Below, in pieces: positions 1-9,871 of a DNA stretch of 64,000 bases (the first letter of the stretch is position 1; every line of letters begins with the position of its first letter). The translations under genes were made by a program, and so were the position numbers. The notes beneath the pieces were generated by a model that saw nothing but the letters and a program-made list of their open reading frames with translations, made no database searches and was not told the origin of the DNA. The DNA is from Tateyamaria sp. syn59 (lineage in GTDB: Bacteria > Pseudomonadota > Alphaproteobacteria > Rhodobacterales > Rhodobacteraceae). Location: assembly GCF_007995245.1 (NCBI RefSeq), contig NZ_VCBA01000008.1, forward strand, positions 165,760 through 229,759. The letters run 5' to 3'.

Positions 1-58
1 GCGCCATGATAAACCCCTCATCCAGAGCACGCCCTATGACCCGCTCTTTCAGGTCCAT
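1..58 (-). CDS. Start of a QueG-like epoxyqueuosine reductase (partial)
   Basis: Only the first 19 codons are in the window; the gene runs off the left edge. The peptide (MDLKERVIGRALDEGFIMA) resembles the amino terminus of QueG, the cobalamin and Fe-S enzyme that makes queuosine in tRNA. A purine-rich AGGGAAG lies just upstream of the ATG. The GST gene next door on the same strand is a neighbour I associate with queG in Rhodobacterales. With so little sequence the name is tentative. Confidence 0.45.
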   Translation of the reverse strand, partial: MDLKERVIGRALDEGFIMA

Positions 59-124
59 CTCTTCCCTGTTTCAAAAAAATCCTCGGGGGTCTGGGGGCAG
101 ACAGCCCCCAGTCCGACAGAATGA

Positions 125-790
125 TCAGAAATCCAGATCATTATAGTGCCGCGGCGGCGGAAACCCTGGCACCTGATCTGCCAGGATCGACCGAAAGGCC
201 GGGCGCGACTTGATCTTCGCATACCAATCCTTGACCACCTCACTGCGGTTCCAATCCACATCAGAGATATAGTCCAACGCAGACAAATGCGCAGCCGCCG
301 CAAAATCGGCCAGGGTCATCACATCCCCCGCCAACCACCGGCGGTGATCCAGCAACCACGTCATATAATCGAGGTGATACTTGATCGCCTTCGCCCCATC
401 CTTGACGTTGCGACTGTCCGGGAAGCCCTGCCCCATCACCTTCTTGTTCACCCGCTCATAGAGCAGCTTCGACGTCACCTCATTGTGAAACTTGTCGTCA
501 AACCACCCCACCAACCGGCGGACTTCCAGCTTGGCCACAGGGTCCGAAGGCATCAGCGACGGCTCAGGCCGCGTCTCCTCGATATACTCGCAGATGGCGG
601 CACTCTCGCTCATCATCACGCCGTCCAGACGCAGCACAGGCACCTTGGCCGCCGGGTTGCGGCGCAGGAAATCCGGATCTGCCTCCCAATACCGCTCCTC
701 AACCAGCTCCACCTCGATCTTCTTCTCGGCCAAGCTCAGACGCACCTTGCGGCAAAACGGAGAAAGCGGAACGTGGAACAGGCGGGCCAT
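125..790 (-). CDS. Glutathione S-transferase family protein
   Basis: A 221-residue protein with the two-domain GST layout. The N-terminal thioredoxin-like domain starts MARLFHVPLSPFCRKVRL, with Ser and Cys near the position of the catalytic residue, and includes the glutathione-binding AAKVPVL and SESAAICEY segments (the cis-Pro and Glu-Ser motifs). An all-helical C-terminal domain ends in WYAKIKSRPAF. The start was placed at the second Met of the open frame because it begins the beta strand directly. It lies just downstream of the queG-like start on the same strand. Substrate is unknown; a thiol transfer or detoxification role follows from the family only. Confidence 0.85.
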   Translation of the reverse strand: MARLFHVPLSPFCRKVRLSLAEKKIEVELVEERYWEADPDFLRRNPAAKVPVLRLDGVMMSESAAICEYIEETRPEPSLMPSDPVAKLEVRRLVGWFDDKFHNEVTSKLLYERVNKKVMGQGFPDSRNVKDGAKAIKYHLDYMTWLLDHRRWLAGDVMTLADFAAAAHLSALDYISDVDWNRSEVVKDWYAKIKSRPAFRSILADQVPGFPPPRHYNDLDF

Positions 791-847
791 GGACAATCCG
801 GGGTCTATAAATGGGTCAGGCATCCATGCACGGCGGACGCCGGTTTT

Positions 848-1573
848 TCAACTCTCGAAACAACGGGCACGACCATCCGCGCGGATCGTGGCTGCCCCGT
901 CAAGGATGCTGGCCGCACGCTTGCGCACAAAGGATGACGGCTGGCTCGCCGACCGGCCCTTGGGGTTCGGCAGGATCGCGGCCAGACGGGCCGCCTGTGT
1001 GCCAGACAAATCCGCAGGCCCCACACCAAAGTAGTGCCGCGCGGCAGCCTCTACGCCAAAGACACCCTCGTCGAACTCGGCCACGTTCAGATAAACCTCA
1101 AGGATCCGCCGCTTCGACCACAGCGCCTCCATCAGCGGGGTCATCGCGGCCTCCATCACCTTCCGCACCCAGGACCGGCCATGCCACAGAAACACGTTCT
1201 TCACGACCTGTTGACTGATGGTCGACGCACCGCGATTGCTGCCCTCGTCAATCGCACGACGAATAGCCACCACATCCAAACCCCAATGATTGCAAAAATT
1301 CGCATCCTCCGCCGCCACAGCCACACGCGCCATCACCGGAGCAATCTCCTCCATGGGCACCCACTGGTGATCGACACCGCCCAGACGGCGGCTTTCCTGC
1401 ATCATGTAAAGCGTGGTCGGCGGGTTCACGACGGACCACAGCAGGGTCACAGCAACCGCCAACAGAAACACCACGCTTACGACCCGCAGCGACCACCGAA
1501 AAAGCCATCGGCCGGGCCGAAACGCACGTTTCGCCGTCTTCTTTGTCGTCCGCTTACTGCTCTTTCTTGCCAT
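848..1573 (-). CDS. mtgA: Monofunctional biosynthetic peptidoglycan transglycosylase
   Basis: 241 residues: a basic cytoplasmic tail (MARKSSKRTTKKTAKR), one membrane anchor at about residues 28-48, then a GT51 transglycosylase domain. The family motifs are visible: AAEDANFCNHWGLD (catalytic Glu region), GASTISQQVVKNVFLW, RKVMEAAMTPLMEALWSKRRILEVYLNVAEF, and GVFGVEAAARHYFG. No transpeptidase domain follows, which separates it from class A penicillin-binding proteins. It polymerises lipid II into glycan strands at the inner membrane. The length is normal for MtgA. Confidence 0.93.
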   Translation of the reverse strand: MARKSSKRTTKKTAKRAFRPGRWLFRWSLRVVSVVFLLAVAVTLLWSVVNPPTTLYMMQESRRLGGVDHQWVPMEEIAPVMARVAVAAEDANFCNHWGLDVVAIRRAIDEGSNRGASTISQQVVKNVFLWHGRSWVRKVMEAAMTPLMEALWSKRRILEVYLNVAEFDEGVFGVEAAARHYFGVGPADLSGTQAARLAAILPNPKGRSASQPSSFVRKRAASILDGAATIRADGRARCFES

Positions 1574-1609
1574 GCGCACAGCTATAGGGCGCGCACTGCG
1601 CCATGAAAA

Positions 1610-2260
1610 CTACCGCGCGAGCGATTGCGCCAGATAGGTGCCGATACGACGCGCCCCGGACGGCGAGGGGTGAATGCCGTCAAAGGCAAAAAGCGACCGA
1701 TCTGACGGGTCCATCACATCCTCGCTGTCCAGAAACCGCACACCGTCGGTCTGCGCGGCAAAGCGGGCAAGGCGCGTATCATACTCCACCAGATACGGAC
1801 GGCACCCGTCAAACTGCCCCGACCGCGCACTGGCATAGTATCCCATCCACAGCACCTCCGCCCCGGTCTGCCGCAACCGCATCAGGAAATCGGGCACCTC
1901 ACCGCTCAGGTCCGGCCCGATCAGGCCATCCAACACGCCATCACAGGCACTGCACGAACAATCGTTCAGAAAATCGTTGGCCCCGCCATTGATCAGGATC
2001 ACGTCCCAATCGCCCTGCCGAAACTGCGCCCGCACGTCAAACCCGACAGCACGGCCCAGCGCGGACGCATTGGAAAAGCGCGACGCGGCAACAGCCTCAT
2101 TCTCCACCTGCGCGTCCAGCAAATCGCCCACGACAGAAGGAATGTCGCGCCCTGTCCACTTGTGCCACGCCATCAAACTGTCGCCGATGGCCAGCACGCG
2201 CAAAGGCTCGGCAGACACCGCCGACCCCAGCAAGATCAGAACCACAGCCAAAAACCGCAT
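1610..2260 (-). CDS. Secreted SGNH/GDSL-type hydrolase
   Basis: 216 residues with a short signal peptide (MRFLAVVLILLGSAVSA). SGNH blocks are present: block I AIGDSLMAWHK (catalytic Ser), block III INGGANDF (Asn), and block V DGIHPSPSGARRIG (Asp and His). This fold hydrolyses esters of lipids, acylated sugars or thioesters in the periplasm. A local Cys-rich stretch (NDCSCSACDG) is unusual and may form disulfides. The substrate cannot be told from sequence. Confidence 0.8.
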   Translation of the reverse strand: MRFLAVVLILLGSAVSAEPLRVLAIGDSLMAWHKWTGRDIPSVVGDLLDAQVENEAVAASRFSNASALGRAVGFDVRAQFRQGDWDVILINGGANDFLNDCSCSACDGVLDGLIGPDLSGEVPDFLMRLRQTGAEVLWMGYYASARSGQFDGCRPYLVEYDTRLARFAAQTDGVRFLDSEDVMDPSDRSLFAFDGIHPSPSGARRIGTYLAQSLAR

Positions 2261-2426
2261 AGGTCAAAGATATGTCGGCCGCGCACGGATACCACCAGCA
2301 ACACACGATTCACCAATTCATCAGAAAACTCTAATCAAAAACAAAACGTTAATCGCTTCGGGGCAAAGGCTGATTCTGTTAACCTCTTTTCGGGTGAGGG
2401 CACCTTTTCGTGCTCGGAGACAGGAG

Positions 2427-2660
2427 ATGATTGAAACCACAAACGGCGTCCAACCCGGCGCCATCGCCCCGCAATACCGCGTGCTGAACGCGACCGACGC
2501 CGCCCTTGTCTGGGTTCTGAAATGGGGTGGCGACACGGACCACGTGATCGCCAACAAGCTCAGCACCATGCCCAGCAAGGTCGCCGACATCCTCGCTGAA
2601 AACACCCATGTCGGCAGTAAGGACCAGGCGACCAAGATGGTCGCCCAGTCCAAGGATTAG
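2427..2660 (+). CDS. Small conserved hypothetical protein
   Basis: A 77-residue soluble protein (MIETTNGVQPGAIAPQYRVLNATDAALVW...). The ATG is preceded by GGAGACAGGAG, a good ribosome-binding site. It is convergent with gltB, and the two stop codons are 3 bp apart. No domain was recognised. The central part (DAALVWVLKWGGDTDHVIANKLSTMPSKVADIL) looks helical and could be a helix-turn-helix-like fold, but that is only an impression. There is a GC-clean coding pattern and no sign of transfer. Confidence 0.65.
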   Translation: MIETTNGVQPGAIAPQYRVLNATDAALVWVLKWGGDTDHVIANKLSTMPSKVADILAENTHVGSKDQATKMVAQSKD

Positions 2661-2663
2661 ACC

Positions 2664-5600
2664 CTATTCCGCAGGAATAGCCGCGTCTTCCAGGCTGATG
2701 GGATGCTCCAGCTTGTCCAGCATCTCCTTCGGACAGACCTGAAGGAAGTTGTGCTGCTCGGTATCCCAATGCTGGAGAATATCGGCAGCCTTCGCGCTGC
2801 CGGTCTCCTCCAGATGGCGCTCCAGCAACCCTTCCAACTGCGCCTTCCAATGGTCCACGGTCACCGGGCAGGTCACCAGCGTCTCAAGGTTCATCAGCGC
2901 TTCGGCCTTGCCGTCCGGGTCGTACAGGTACGCCATGCCCCCGGTCATACCCGCACCAAAGTTGGCACCGATCTCCCCCAGGATTACGGCAACACCGCCG
3001 GTCATGTACTCACACCCGTTCGACCCGCAGCCCTCGATCACGACCTTCGCGCCCGAGTTCCGCACGGCAAAGCGTTCACCCGCACGTCCAGCGGCAAACA
3101 GGTAGCCATCGGTCGCACCATACAGCACCGTATTTCCGATGATCGTGTTGTCAGCGGCCACGATGGGCGAGGCCATCGGCGGGCGCACCACGACGGTGCC
3201 CCCCGACAGACCCTTGGCCACATAGTCATTGGCATCGCCGGACACTTCCAGCTTCAGGCCCGGCGCCGCAAAGGCACCAAGGGACTGCCCGGCAGAGCCG
3301 GTCAGCTTCACCGTCAGATGGTCGGGTTGCAACGAATTGCGCATCCCGAACTTCCGAACAATATGGCTGCTGGTCCGCGTGCCCACAGTCCGATGGGTGT
3401 TCTGGATCGCGTATTGCAGCTGCATCTTCTCGCCGTCTTCAAGGAACCGCGCCGCATCCCGCACGATCTGCGCGTCCAGCGTATCGGGCACCGCGTTGCG
3501 ATCCTTGTCCCGGTTGTAGACGATCTCGGCCGCGCCATCGACGGTGATCAGCATCGGGTTCAGGTCCAGATCGTCCAAGTGCGCCGACCCACGCGACACC
3601 TGCGCAAGCAGGTCCGCCCGGCCAATCACCTCGTCCAAACTGCGCGCGCCAATCTGCGCCAAGAGCTCACGCACTTCCTGAGCGTAGAAGGTGATCAGGT
3701 TCACCACCTTGTCCGCGTTCCCGGTGAACTTCGCGCGCAGGCTCTCGTCCTGTGTACACACGCCCACAGGACACGTGTTCGATTGGCACTGACGCACCAT
3801 GATACAGCCCATCGCGATCAGCGCCGCGGTGCCGATGCCGTATTCCTCGGCCCCCAGCATCGCCGCCATGACAATGTCACGGCCCGTGCGCAGGCCACCA
3901 TCGGTCCGCAGAGTCACACGATCCCGCAGGTTGTTCATGCTCAGAACCTGATGCGCTTCGGTCAGACCCATCTCCCACGGCAGACCGGCATACTTGATCG
4001 ACGTCGCAGGCGACGCGCCGGTCCCGCCATTGTGGCCGGAAATCAGGATCACATCCGCCTTCGCCTTCGCCACACCCGCAGCAATGGTCCCGACGCCCGA
4101 CGACGCCACCAGCTTCACCGTCACCTTGCAGCGCGGGTTGATCTGCTTGAGGTCATAAATCAGCTGCGCCAGGTCCTCGATCGAATAGATGTCGTGGTGC
4201 GGCGGGGGTGAGATCAGGGTCACGCCTTTGGTCGAGTGCCGCAGCCGCGCGATCAGGTCCGTGACTTTCATGCCGGGCAACTGCCCACCCTCACCGGGCT
4301 TAGCCCCCTGCGCCACCTTGATCTCCAACTCTTCGCACTGGTTCAGATACTCGGCGGTCACACCAAAACGGCCTGACGCGACCTGCTTGATCTTGGCCGA
4401 CGGATTGTCGCCATTGGGCTCCGGGTGGAAGTGCGCCGGATCTTCGCCGCCCTCCCCACTGTCCGACTTCGCGCCAATCCGGTTCATCGCCACGTTCAGG
4501 GTCTTGTGCGCCTCTGGGCTCAGCGCGCCCAGCGACATCCCCGGCGTGACAAAGCGTTTCCGGATCGAAGTGATGCTTTCCACTTCTTCCAAAGGCACCG
4601 GCTTGCCCAGCGGCTTGATGTCCATCAGGTCGCGCAGATGAATGGGCGGCTGCGACCGCATCTTGGCGCTGTACTGCTTCCACAGCTCGAAAGAGGCTCT
4701 GTTACAGGCCATTTGCATCATGTGCATCGAGGTCGCTTCCCACGCATGGGTCTCTCCCGACTTCCGCGCCTTGTAAAAACCACCAATGGGAAGAACATTC
4801 GTGCCGGTCCAACCAGCCGCATGCACTTCCTCGGCCTTCGCCTGAATACCGGTCACACCGATGCCCGAGATGCGCGAAGTCATGCCGGGGAAATACTCCG
4901 CCACCATCGCACGGCTCAGCCCCACAGCCTCAAAGTTCAGCCCACCACGGTACGAGGACACAACCGAAATCCCCATCTTCGCCATGATCTTGAGCAAGCC
5001 CTGATCAATCGCGTTCCGATACCGGGCCACCGCCTCGGTCAGCGTGCCATCCAGCAGCCCCCGGTCAATCCGGTCGGCCAAGGAGTCCTCAGCCAGATAG
5101 GCGTTCACGACGGTCGCCCCACAGCCAATCAGCACAGCAAAGTAATGCGGATCAATGCACTCGGCACTCCGCACATTCAGCGAACAGAAGGTGCGCAACC
5201 CATTGCGGGTCAGATGCGAATGCACAGCGCTGGTGGCAAGGATCATAGGCATCGCCACCTTATCAGCACCAGAATGCTGATCCGTCAGCACGATATGCCC
5301 CGCACCCGAGCGCACAGCATCCTCAGCCTCCGCCCGCACACGCATCAGCGCCGCACTCAGCGCGCCCTGACCGGGCTCAAACGTACAGTCGATCTCCACC
5401 AGATCCGCGTTGAAATGGCTGACCAGCTTGTCCCACTGCGCATTGCCAACAAACGGGCTGTCGAGGGTGATAATCTCCGTCTGCGCGCTCGACTCATCCA
5501 GCACGTTCTTGAGGTTCCCGAACCGCGTCTTCAGGCTCATCACCCGATACTCGCGCAGTGAGTCAATCGGCGGGTTCGTCACTTGGGAAAAGTTCTGGCG

Positions 5601-7193
5601 GAAGAAATGCGACAGCGGCCGGTACTTCTTCGACAACACGGCAGAGGGCGTATCGTCCCCCATCGACGCCAATGCCTCTTTCCCATCCTCGGCCATCGGG
5701 GCCAGAATGTTCTCCAACTCCTCGATGGAATAGCCAGCAGCAATCTGACGACGCCGCAACGCCTCGCCATCAAACATCGCCTTCTCGGTCACGCCGGACA
5801 GCTCACCCTCAAGATCGGTGATCTTGCCCACCCAATCGCCAAAGGGCTGCGAGGCGGCCAACTGATCCTTGATGTCCGTGTCGTGAAACAGCTTGCCCTC
5901 GACCATATCAACAGCCAGCAACTGACCCGGACCCAGCGCGCCCTTCTCGACCACATTGGACTCTTCCAGCGGGACCATCCCGGTCTCAGACCCGGCAATG
6001 ACCATCCCGTCGCGGGTCACAACATAACGCATGGGGCGCAGACCATTCCGGTCCAAACCGGCACAGACCCAACGGCCATCGGTCATCGCCAATGCGGCTG
6101 GACCGTCCCAAGGCTCCATCACCGAGTTGCAATAAGAGTACATGTCCCGCCACGCCTGCGGCAGCTCAATCGCCTGCTTCGACCACGACTCGGGCACCAG
6201 CATCGTCTTGGCCATCGGTGCATTGCGGCCCGCACGCACCAGCACCTCAAATACGGCATCCAACGCGGCGCTGTCCGACGACCCGTTCGCTACGATCGGC
6301 TTGATGTCCTCCGCCATATCGCCAAACGCACCCGAAGCCATCCGAATCTCGTGCGACTTCATCCAGTTCAGATTGCCCTTCAGCGTGTTGATCTCACCGT
6401 TATGGGCCAGCATCCGGAACGGCTGCGCCAGCCACCACTGGGGGAAGGTGTTGGTCGAATACCGCTGGTGGTAGATGGCAAATGCACTCTCGAACCGCTC
6501 GTCCAGCAGGTCGGGATAAAACTCCGCCACCTGCTCGGCCAGCATCATGCCCTTGTAAATAATCGACCGGCAGGACAGCGACGCGATATAGAGTTGCGGC
6601 ACCTGCGCGGCAGCTGCGGCCTTCTCGATCCGACGGCGAATGACGTACAGCTCACGCTCAAAAGTCTCTTCATCCACACCCTTAGAATTGCTAATCAAAA
6701 TCTGCTCAATCTCGGGACGGGTCGCGTTCGCCTTCTCCCCCAGACACTCAATGTTCACGGGCACATGGCGCCAGCCATAGATGTAGTATCCCATGCGCAG
6801 CACTTCGGTTTCCACGATGGTCCGGCAGGTTTCCTGCGCGCCAAAGTCGGTGCGGGGCAGAAACACCTGGCCCACTGCGACCATCTGATCACGGTTCGGC
6901 GTGTGGCCGGTGCGCTCGATCTGGTCATAGAAAAACTCGACCGGGATCTGCACATGAATGCCCGCGCCGTCGCCGGTCTTGCCATCCGCATCCACAGCAC
7001 CCCGGTGCCAGATGGCCTTCAGCGCTTTGATCCCGTTCTCGACAACAGCCCGGCTTTTCGACCCGTCCACGGACACAACAAGACCCACGCCGCAGGACGA
7101 ATGCTCTTCGGCCTCGGAATAGAGACCGTTTTCGGCCATAAACGTGCGCTTGGCTTCCTCGCGGCGAACCCAGTCAGCATCATATTTGGTCAT
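2664..7193 (-). CDS. gltB: Glutamate synthase (NADPH) large subunit
   Basis: A 1509-residue protein of normal GltB length. Order of domains: N-terminal Ntn-type glutaminase with nucleophile Cys34 (HSSCGVGLVV) after a short propeptide; central domain; FMN-binding synthase domain with SGEGGEDPAHF and LISGHNGGTGASP; 3Fe-4S cysteines in CIMVRQCQSNTCPVGVCTQ; C-terminal GXGXG beta-helix (GGTVVVRPP, GNTVLYGATDGYLFAAGRAGERF). It transfers the amide of glutamine to 2-oxoglutarate. The start was chosen at MTKYDADW, which overlaps the stop of the upstream gene by 4 nt. The small subunit gene gltD lies on the same strand two genes upstream. Confidence 0.97.
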   Translation of the reverse strand: MTKYDADWVRREEAKRTFMAENGLYSEAEEHSSCGVGLVVSVDGSKSRAVVENGIKALKAIWHRGAVDADGKTGDGAGIHVQIPVEFFYDQIERTGHTPNRDQMVAVGQVFLPRTDFGAQETCRTIVETEVLRMGYYIYGWRHVPVNIECLGEKANATRPEIEQILISNSKGVDEETFERELYVIRRRIEKAAAAAQVPQLYIASLSCRSIIYKGMMLAEQVAEFYPDLLDERFESAFAIYHQRYSTNTFPQWWLAQPFRMLAHNGEINTLKGNLNWMKSHEIRMASGAFGDMAEDIKPIVANGSSDSAALDAVFEVLVRAGRNAPMAKTMLVPESWSKQAIELPQAWRDMYSYCNSVMEPWDGPAALAMTDGRWVCAGLDRNGLRPMRYVVTRDGMVIAGSETGMVPLEESNVVEKGALGPGQLLAVDMVEGKLFHDTDIKDQLAASQPFGDWVGKITDLEGELSGVTEKAMFDGEALRRRQIAAGYSIEELENILAPMAEDGKEALASMGDDTPSAVLSKKYRPLSHFFRQNFSQVTNPPIDSLREYRVMSLKTRFGNLKNVLDESSAQTEIITLDSPFVGNAQWDKLVSHFNADLVEIDCTFEPGQGALSAALMRVRAEAEDAVRSGAGHIVLTDQHSGADKVAMPMILATSAVHSHLTRNGLRTFCSLNVRSAECIDPHYFAVLIGCGATVVNAYLAEDSLADRIDRGLLDGTLTEAVARYRNAIDQGLLKIMAKMGISVVSSYRGGLNFEAVGLSRAMVAEYFPGMTSRISGIGVTGIQAKAEEVHAAGWTGTNVLPIGGFYKARKSGETHAWEATSMHMMQMACNRASFELWKQYSAKMRSQPPIHLRDLMDIKPLGKPVPLEEVESITSIRKRFVTPGMSLGALSPEAHKTLNVAMNRIGAKSDSGEGGEDPAHFHPEPNGDNPSAKIKQVASGRFGVTAEYLNQCEELEIKVAQGAKPGEGGQLPGMKVTDLIARLRHSTKGVTLISPPPHHDIYSIEDLAQLIYDLKQINPRCKVTVKLVASSGVGTIAAGVAKAKADVILISGHNGGTGASPATSIKYAGLPWEMGLTEAHQVLSMNNLRDRVTLRTDGGLRTGRDIVMAAMLGAEEYGIGTAALIAMGCIMVRQCQSNTCPVGVCTQDESLRAKFTGNADKVVNLITFYAQEVRELLAQIGARSLDEVIGRADLLAQVSRGSAHLDDLDLNPMLITVDGAAEIVYNRDKDRNAVPDTLDAQIVRDAARFLEDGEKMQLQYAIQNTHRTVGTRTSSHIVRKFGMRNSLQPDHLTVKLTGSAGQSLGAFAAPGLKLEVSGDANDYVAKGLSGGTVVVRPPMASPIVAADNTIIGNTVLYGATDGYLFAAGRAGERFAVRNSGAKVVIEGCGSNGCEYMTGGVAVILGEIGANFGAGMTGGMAYLYDPDGKAEALMNLETLVTCPVTVDHWKAQLEGLLERHLEETGSAKAADILQHWDTEQHNFLQVCPKEMLDKLEHPISLEDAAIPAE

Positions 7194-7894
7194 TGGTCGG
7201 TTCCTTTCGTCGGGCTTGCGTAACGCGCCAGCGTCGGCTCGCATTCGTATAGGGGTGTCGTGGCGAAAAATCCGGGCTCACCCGGATAGATGAAGTCGAC
7301 GGGGGACAGGTCCCACTCCTCGATCGCGCCATCGCGGTTGATCCGGTACGTACCGGAGATGAAGTGGCGCAAGCGGGGCAGAACATATTCTGTACCCGTC
7401 ATCGTGAAATCACCTTCTTTGGTGCTTTCACGACGCATGGAAAACTCGGTCTGAAGCAGCGTCTCACCGTCGATGACGACATCCTCGGACACGATCCGGT
7501 CATAGCCGACAAAGCGTTGCACATCATCCTGCCCGCGCTGCTGGAAGTCGTAGGAATCGGTCCCCGTCTCCATCAGCTCGGTCAGGTTCAACGGATCATC
7601 CGAGGGCTGCACCAGCACATAACGTTGCGTCGGGAAAAGGTCATAGCTTTCCAGCCACTGCGTTTCCCGGTCGACCTTGCCCATGTAGCGGGGGCCGTAT
7701 TCATCAAAGGTGATGTTCCACCGCTCGCCCGCCGTGTCGGCAGCGCAATTGTAAATATGCGTAACCTCGCAACTGCGCTGCTGAATCGTCAGATCACCCA
7801 CACAGCCCGGCGGCGGGGTGAACACAAGCGGATCATCCTGCGCCTGCACGTCACCCGCGATCAGCACGGCAGTTATGATGGCAAGGCGGCTCAT
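7190..7894 (-). CDS. Periplasmic hypothetical protein between gltD and gltB
   Basis: 234 residues with a signal peptide (MSRLAIITAVLIAGDVQAQ) and no further membrane segments. The mature part contains paired cysteines (PPGCVGDLTIQQRSCEV...YNCAADTAG) and a mostly beta C-terminal half. It overlaps gltB by 4 nt (ATGA) and the GFA-like gene upstream by 4 nt, so the three genes are probably one transcript. No function was recognised. Its place inside the glt cluster is what I would expect in Rhodobacterales, but I see no metabolic link. Confidence 0.7.
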   Translation of the reverse strand: MSRLAIITAVLIAGDVQAQDDPLVFTPPPGCVGDLTIQQRSCEVTHIYNCAADTAGERWNITFDEYGPRYMGKVDRETQWLESYDLFPTQRYVLVQPSDDPLNLTELMETGTDSYDFQQRGQDDVQRFVGYDRIVSEDVVIDGETLLQTEFSMRRESTKEGDFTMTGTEYVLPRLRHFISGTYRINRDGAIEEWDLSPVDFIYPGEPGFFATTPLYECEPTLARYASPTKGTDQ

Positions 7895-8328
7895 ATCGTG
7901 GCCACATCCGGGTTCAGCGCGACAACCTCGGCGCGGGTCAGCCGCTTTTGACCGTTGTCTTTCAAGCAGATGCCATCCGGCACGTGATCAACAAAGATCT
8001 CGTGGGTCAAGATGAAGCCATCTGGATCATCAAACAGGCCAATCGGCAGGTCCGTCCCGCCAAACCACTCGCCCTCTTTGGTCTGGCGAAAATACAAGGC
8101 GCTGCCACACTCCCGGCACCACGCCCGCTCAGCCCAATCACTGGTTTGACGAATCGCGATATGCTCAGTTCCGCTCCAAGTCAGGTCATCAGTCTTTACG
8201 CTAACCTCGAACAAGGCCGATCCGGTCCAACGGCGGCAGGACGGACAATGACAGATGCCAAAAGTGGACGGCACGTTGCGCGCGACAAAGCGCACGGCTC
8301 CGCACAAGCATCCTCCTTTCTTCTCCAT
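7891..8328 (-). CDS. GFA/CENP-V family zinc protein
   Basis: 145 residues with the glutathione-dependent formaldehyde-activating enzyme fold. Zinc-binding cysteines are visible as GGCLCGAVRF near the start, ICHCPSCRRWTG (about residues 30-41) and AWCRECGSALYFR (about 70-82). The ATG at 8328 has GGAG 6 nt upstream; an upstream TTG start is less likely. It overlaps the next gene by 4 nt. Family members bind zinc and some react with formaldehyde-glutathione adducts, but most have no proven activity. Confidence 0.82.
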   Translation of the reverse strand: MEKKGGCLCGAVRFVARNVPSTFGICHCPSCRRWTGSALFEVSVKTDDLTWSGTEHIAIRQTSDWAERAWCRECGSALYFRQTKEGEWFGGTDLPIGLFDDPDGFILTHEIFVDHVPDGICLKDNGQKRLTRAEVVALNPDVATI

Positions 8329-8431
8329 CACGCTCTCCAATATCTGTCAGCCGTGCTGACCCACTCACAATCGTTGTCTGACACAGCGGTGCACGGTCTG
8401 TGCACACTTGGTGTACCGCCGATTTCGGGGC

Positions 8432-9871
8432 TTATTCGGCCGCCATCACCGTTTCGCCAGCGGAGAATTTCTCCAGAATGGCCTCGGCGCAATCACGGCC
8501 ATCGCGAATAGCCCACACCACCAGCGACGCACCGCGCACGATGTCACCCACCGCATAGACCCCGTCGACCGCCGTCTTTCCGGTAGTGAACTCGGCCTTG
8601 ATCGTGCCCCAACGGGTCACGTCCAGATCATCGGTGTCCCACAGCTTGGGCAGATCTTCGGGCTCAAAGCCCAGCGCCTTGATGACGAGATCGGCGTCCT
8701 CGACATAGTCAGCACCCTCGATCACCTCCGGCGCTTGGCGACCAGTCGCATCGGGCGCGCCCAAGCGCATCTTCTGCACCATAACGCCAGCCACGCTGTC
8801 GCCATCGGTGGTGAACCCTTTGGGTGCGCTCAACCACTCGAACACCACGCCTTCTTCCTCGGCGTTCTGCACCTCGCGTTGCGAACCCGGCATGTTGGCG
8901 CGGTCCCGGCGGTACAGGCACTTGACCGACGTCGCACCCTGCCGGATCGACGTCCGCACACAGTCCATCGCCGTGTCGCCGCCGCCGATGACAACGACCC
9001 GCTTGCCTTCGGCACTCAGGCGACCACTGTCGAAGTCTGCGACTTCATCACCAAAACTCTTGCGGTTGGACGCAGTCAGGAAATCAATCGCCTTTTCGAT
9101 CCCGGCCACATCTCCGTTAGGCATTGAAAGATCACGGCTTTTATAGACGCCCGTTGCGATGATCACTGCGTCATGCTCGGCCCGGATAGAAGCAAAGATG
9201 TCTGCATCCACATCGCAGTTCAGCACGAATTTCACACCACCCTGCTCAAGTTGGTCGTTGCGGCGCATGACCACGTCCTTCTCCAGCTTGAAGCCGGGTA
9301 TGCCATAGGTCATCAACCCGCCCGCGCGATCATAGCGGTCATAGACAGTGACCTGCACACCCGCACGGCGCAGCACGTCCGCAGCAGCCAGACCACCGGG
9401 ACCTGCGCCGATGATGCCGACGCTTTCCGCGCGCTCCGCTACCGGGGCGATGGGCTGCACCCAGCCTTCTTCCCATGCGGTGTCGGTGATGTATTTCTCG
9501 ACCGAGCCAATGGTGACAGTACCGTGGCCCGACTGTTCGATCACGCAATTGCCCTCGCACAGCCGGTCCTGCGGGCAGATGCGACCGCAAATCTCGGGGA
9601 ATGTGTTGGTCGCCTGGCTGACCTCATAGGCTTCGCGCAAACGCCCCTCTGCCGTCAGCTTCAGCCAGTCGGGGATGTTGTTGTGCAGCGGGCAATGCGA
9701 CTGGCAATAGGGCACGCCACATTGCGAACAGCGGCTCGCCTGCTCCTTCGCCTTGGCATCGGCGTACTCGGCATAAATCTCGCGGAAATCTTCACGGCGT
9801 ACATCCGCGTCACGCTTTTCAGGCATGTCGCGGTCGATTTTCACGAATTTTAGCATCGGTTGTTCGGCCAA
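8432..9871 (-). CDS. gltD: Glutamate synthase (NADPH) small subunit
   Basis: 479 residues. The N-terminal domain carries the cysteines for two 4Fe-4S clusters (CSQCGVPYCQSHCPLHNNIPDW and CGRICPQDRLCEGNCV). It is followed by a FAD-binding Rossmann motif (VGIIGAGPGGLAAADVLRRAG) and an NADPH-binding motif (VVVIGGGDTAMDC). The C-terminal VYAVGDIVRGASLVVWAIRDGRDCA closes the FAD site. It feeds electrons from NADPH to GltB. It is the first gene of the minus-strand glt run, with its promoter in the 212-bp divergent gap to uppP. Confidence 0.97.
   Translation of the reverse strand: MAEQPMLKFVKIDRDMPEKRDADVRREDFREIYAEYADAKAKEQASRCSQCGVPYCQSHCPLHNNIPDWLKLTAEGRLREAYEVSQATNTFPEICGRICPQDRLCEGNCVIEQSGHGTVTIGSVEKYITDTAWEEGWVQPIAPVAERAESVGIIGAGPGGLAAADVLRRAGVQVTVYDRYDRAGGLMTYGIPGFKLEKDVVMRRNDQLEQGGVKFVLNCDVDADIFASIRAEHDAVIIATGVYKSRDLSMPNGDVAGIEKAIDFLTASNRKSFGDEVADFDSGRLSAEGKRVVVIGGGDTAMDCVRTSIRQGATSVKCLYRRDRANMPGSQREVQNAEEEGVVFEWLSAPKGFTTDGDSVAGVMVQKMRLGAPDATGRQAPEVIEGADYVEDADLVIKALGFEPEDLPKLWDTDDLDVTRWGTIKAEFTTGKTAVDGVYAVGDIVRGASLVVWAIRDGRDCAEAILEKFSAGETVMAAE

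Noticed and set aside
2664..2680. Inverted repeat CTATTCC-GCA-GGAATAG at the gltB end as a terminator
   Set aside because: Its arms are part of gltB coding sequence and stop codon, with a tiny loop and no U-run.
2703..7223. Long plus-strand frames opposite gltB
   Set aside because: They are Arg/His-rich antisense shadows of a certain 1509-residue gene.
8385..8408. GTGCAC repeated with a 5-bp spacer between the GFA-like gene and gltD
   Set aside because: Each half is self-palindromic and there is no promoter or terminator context; too weak to call.
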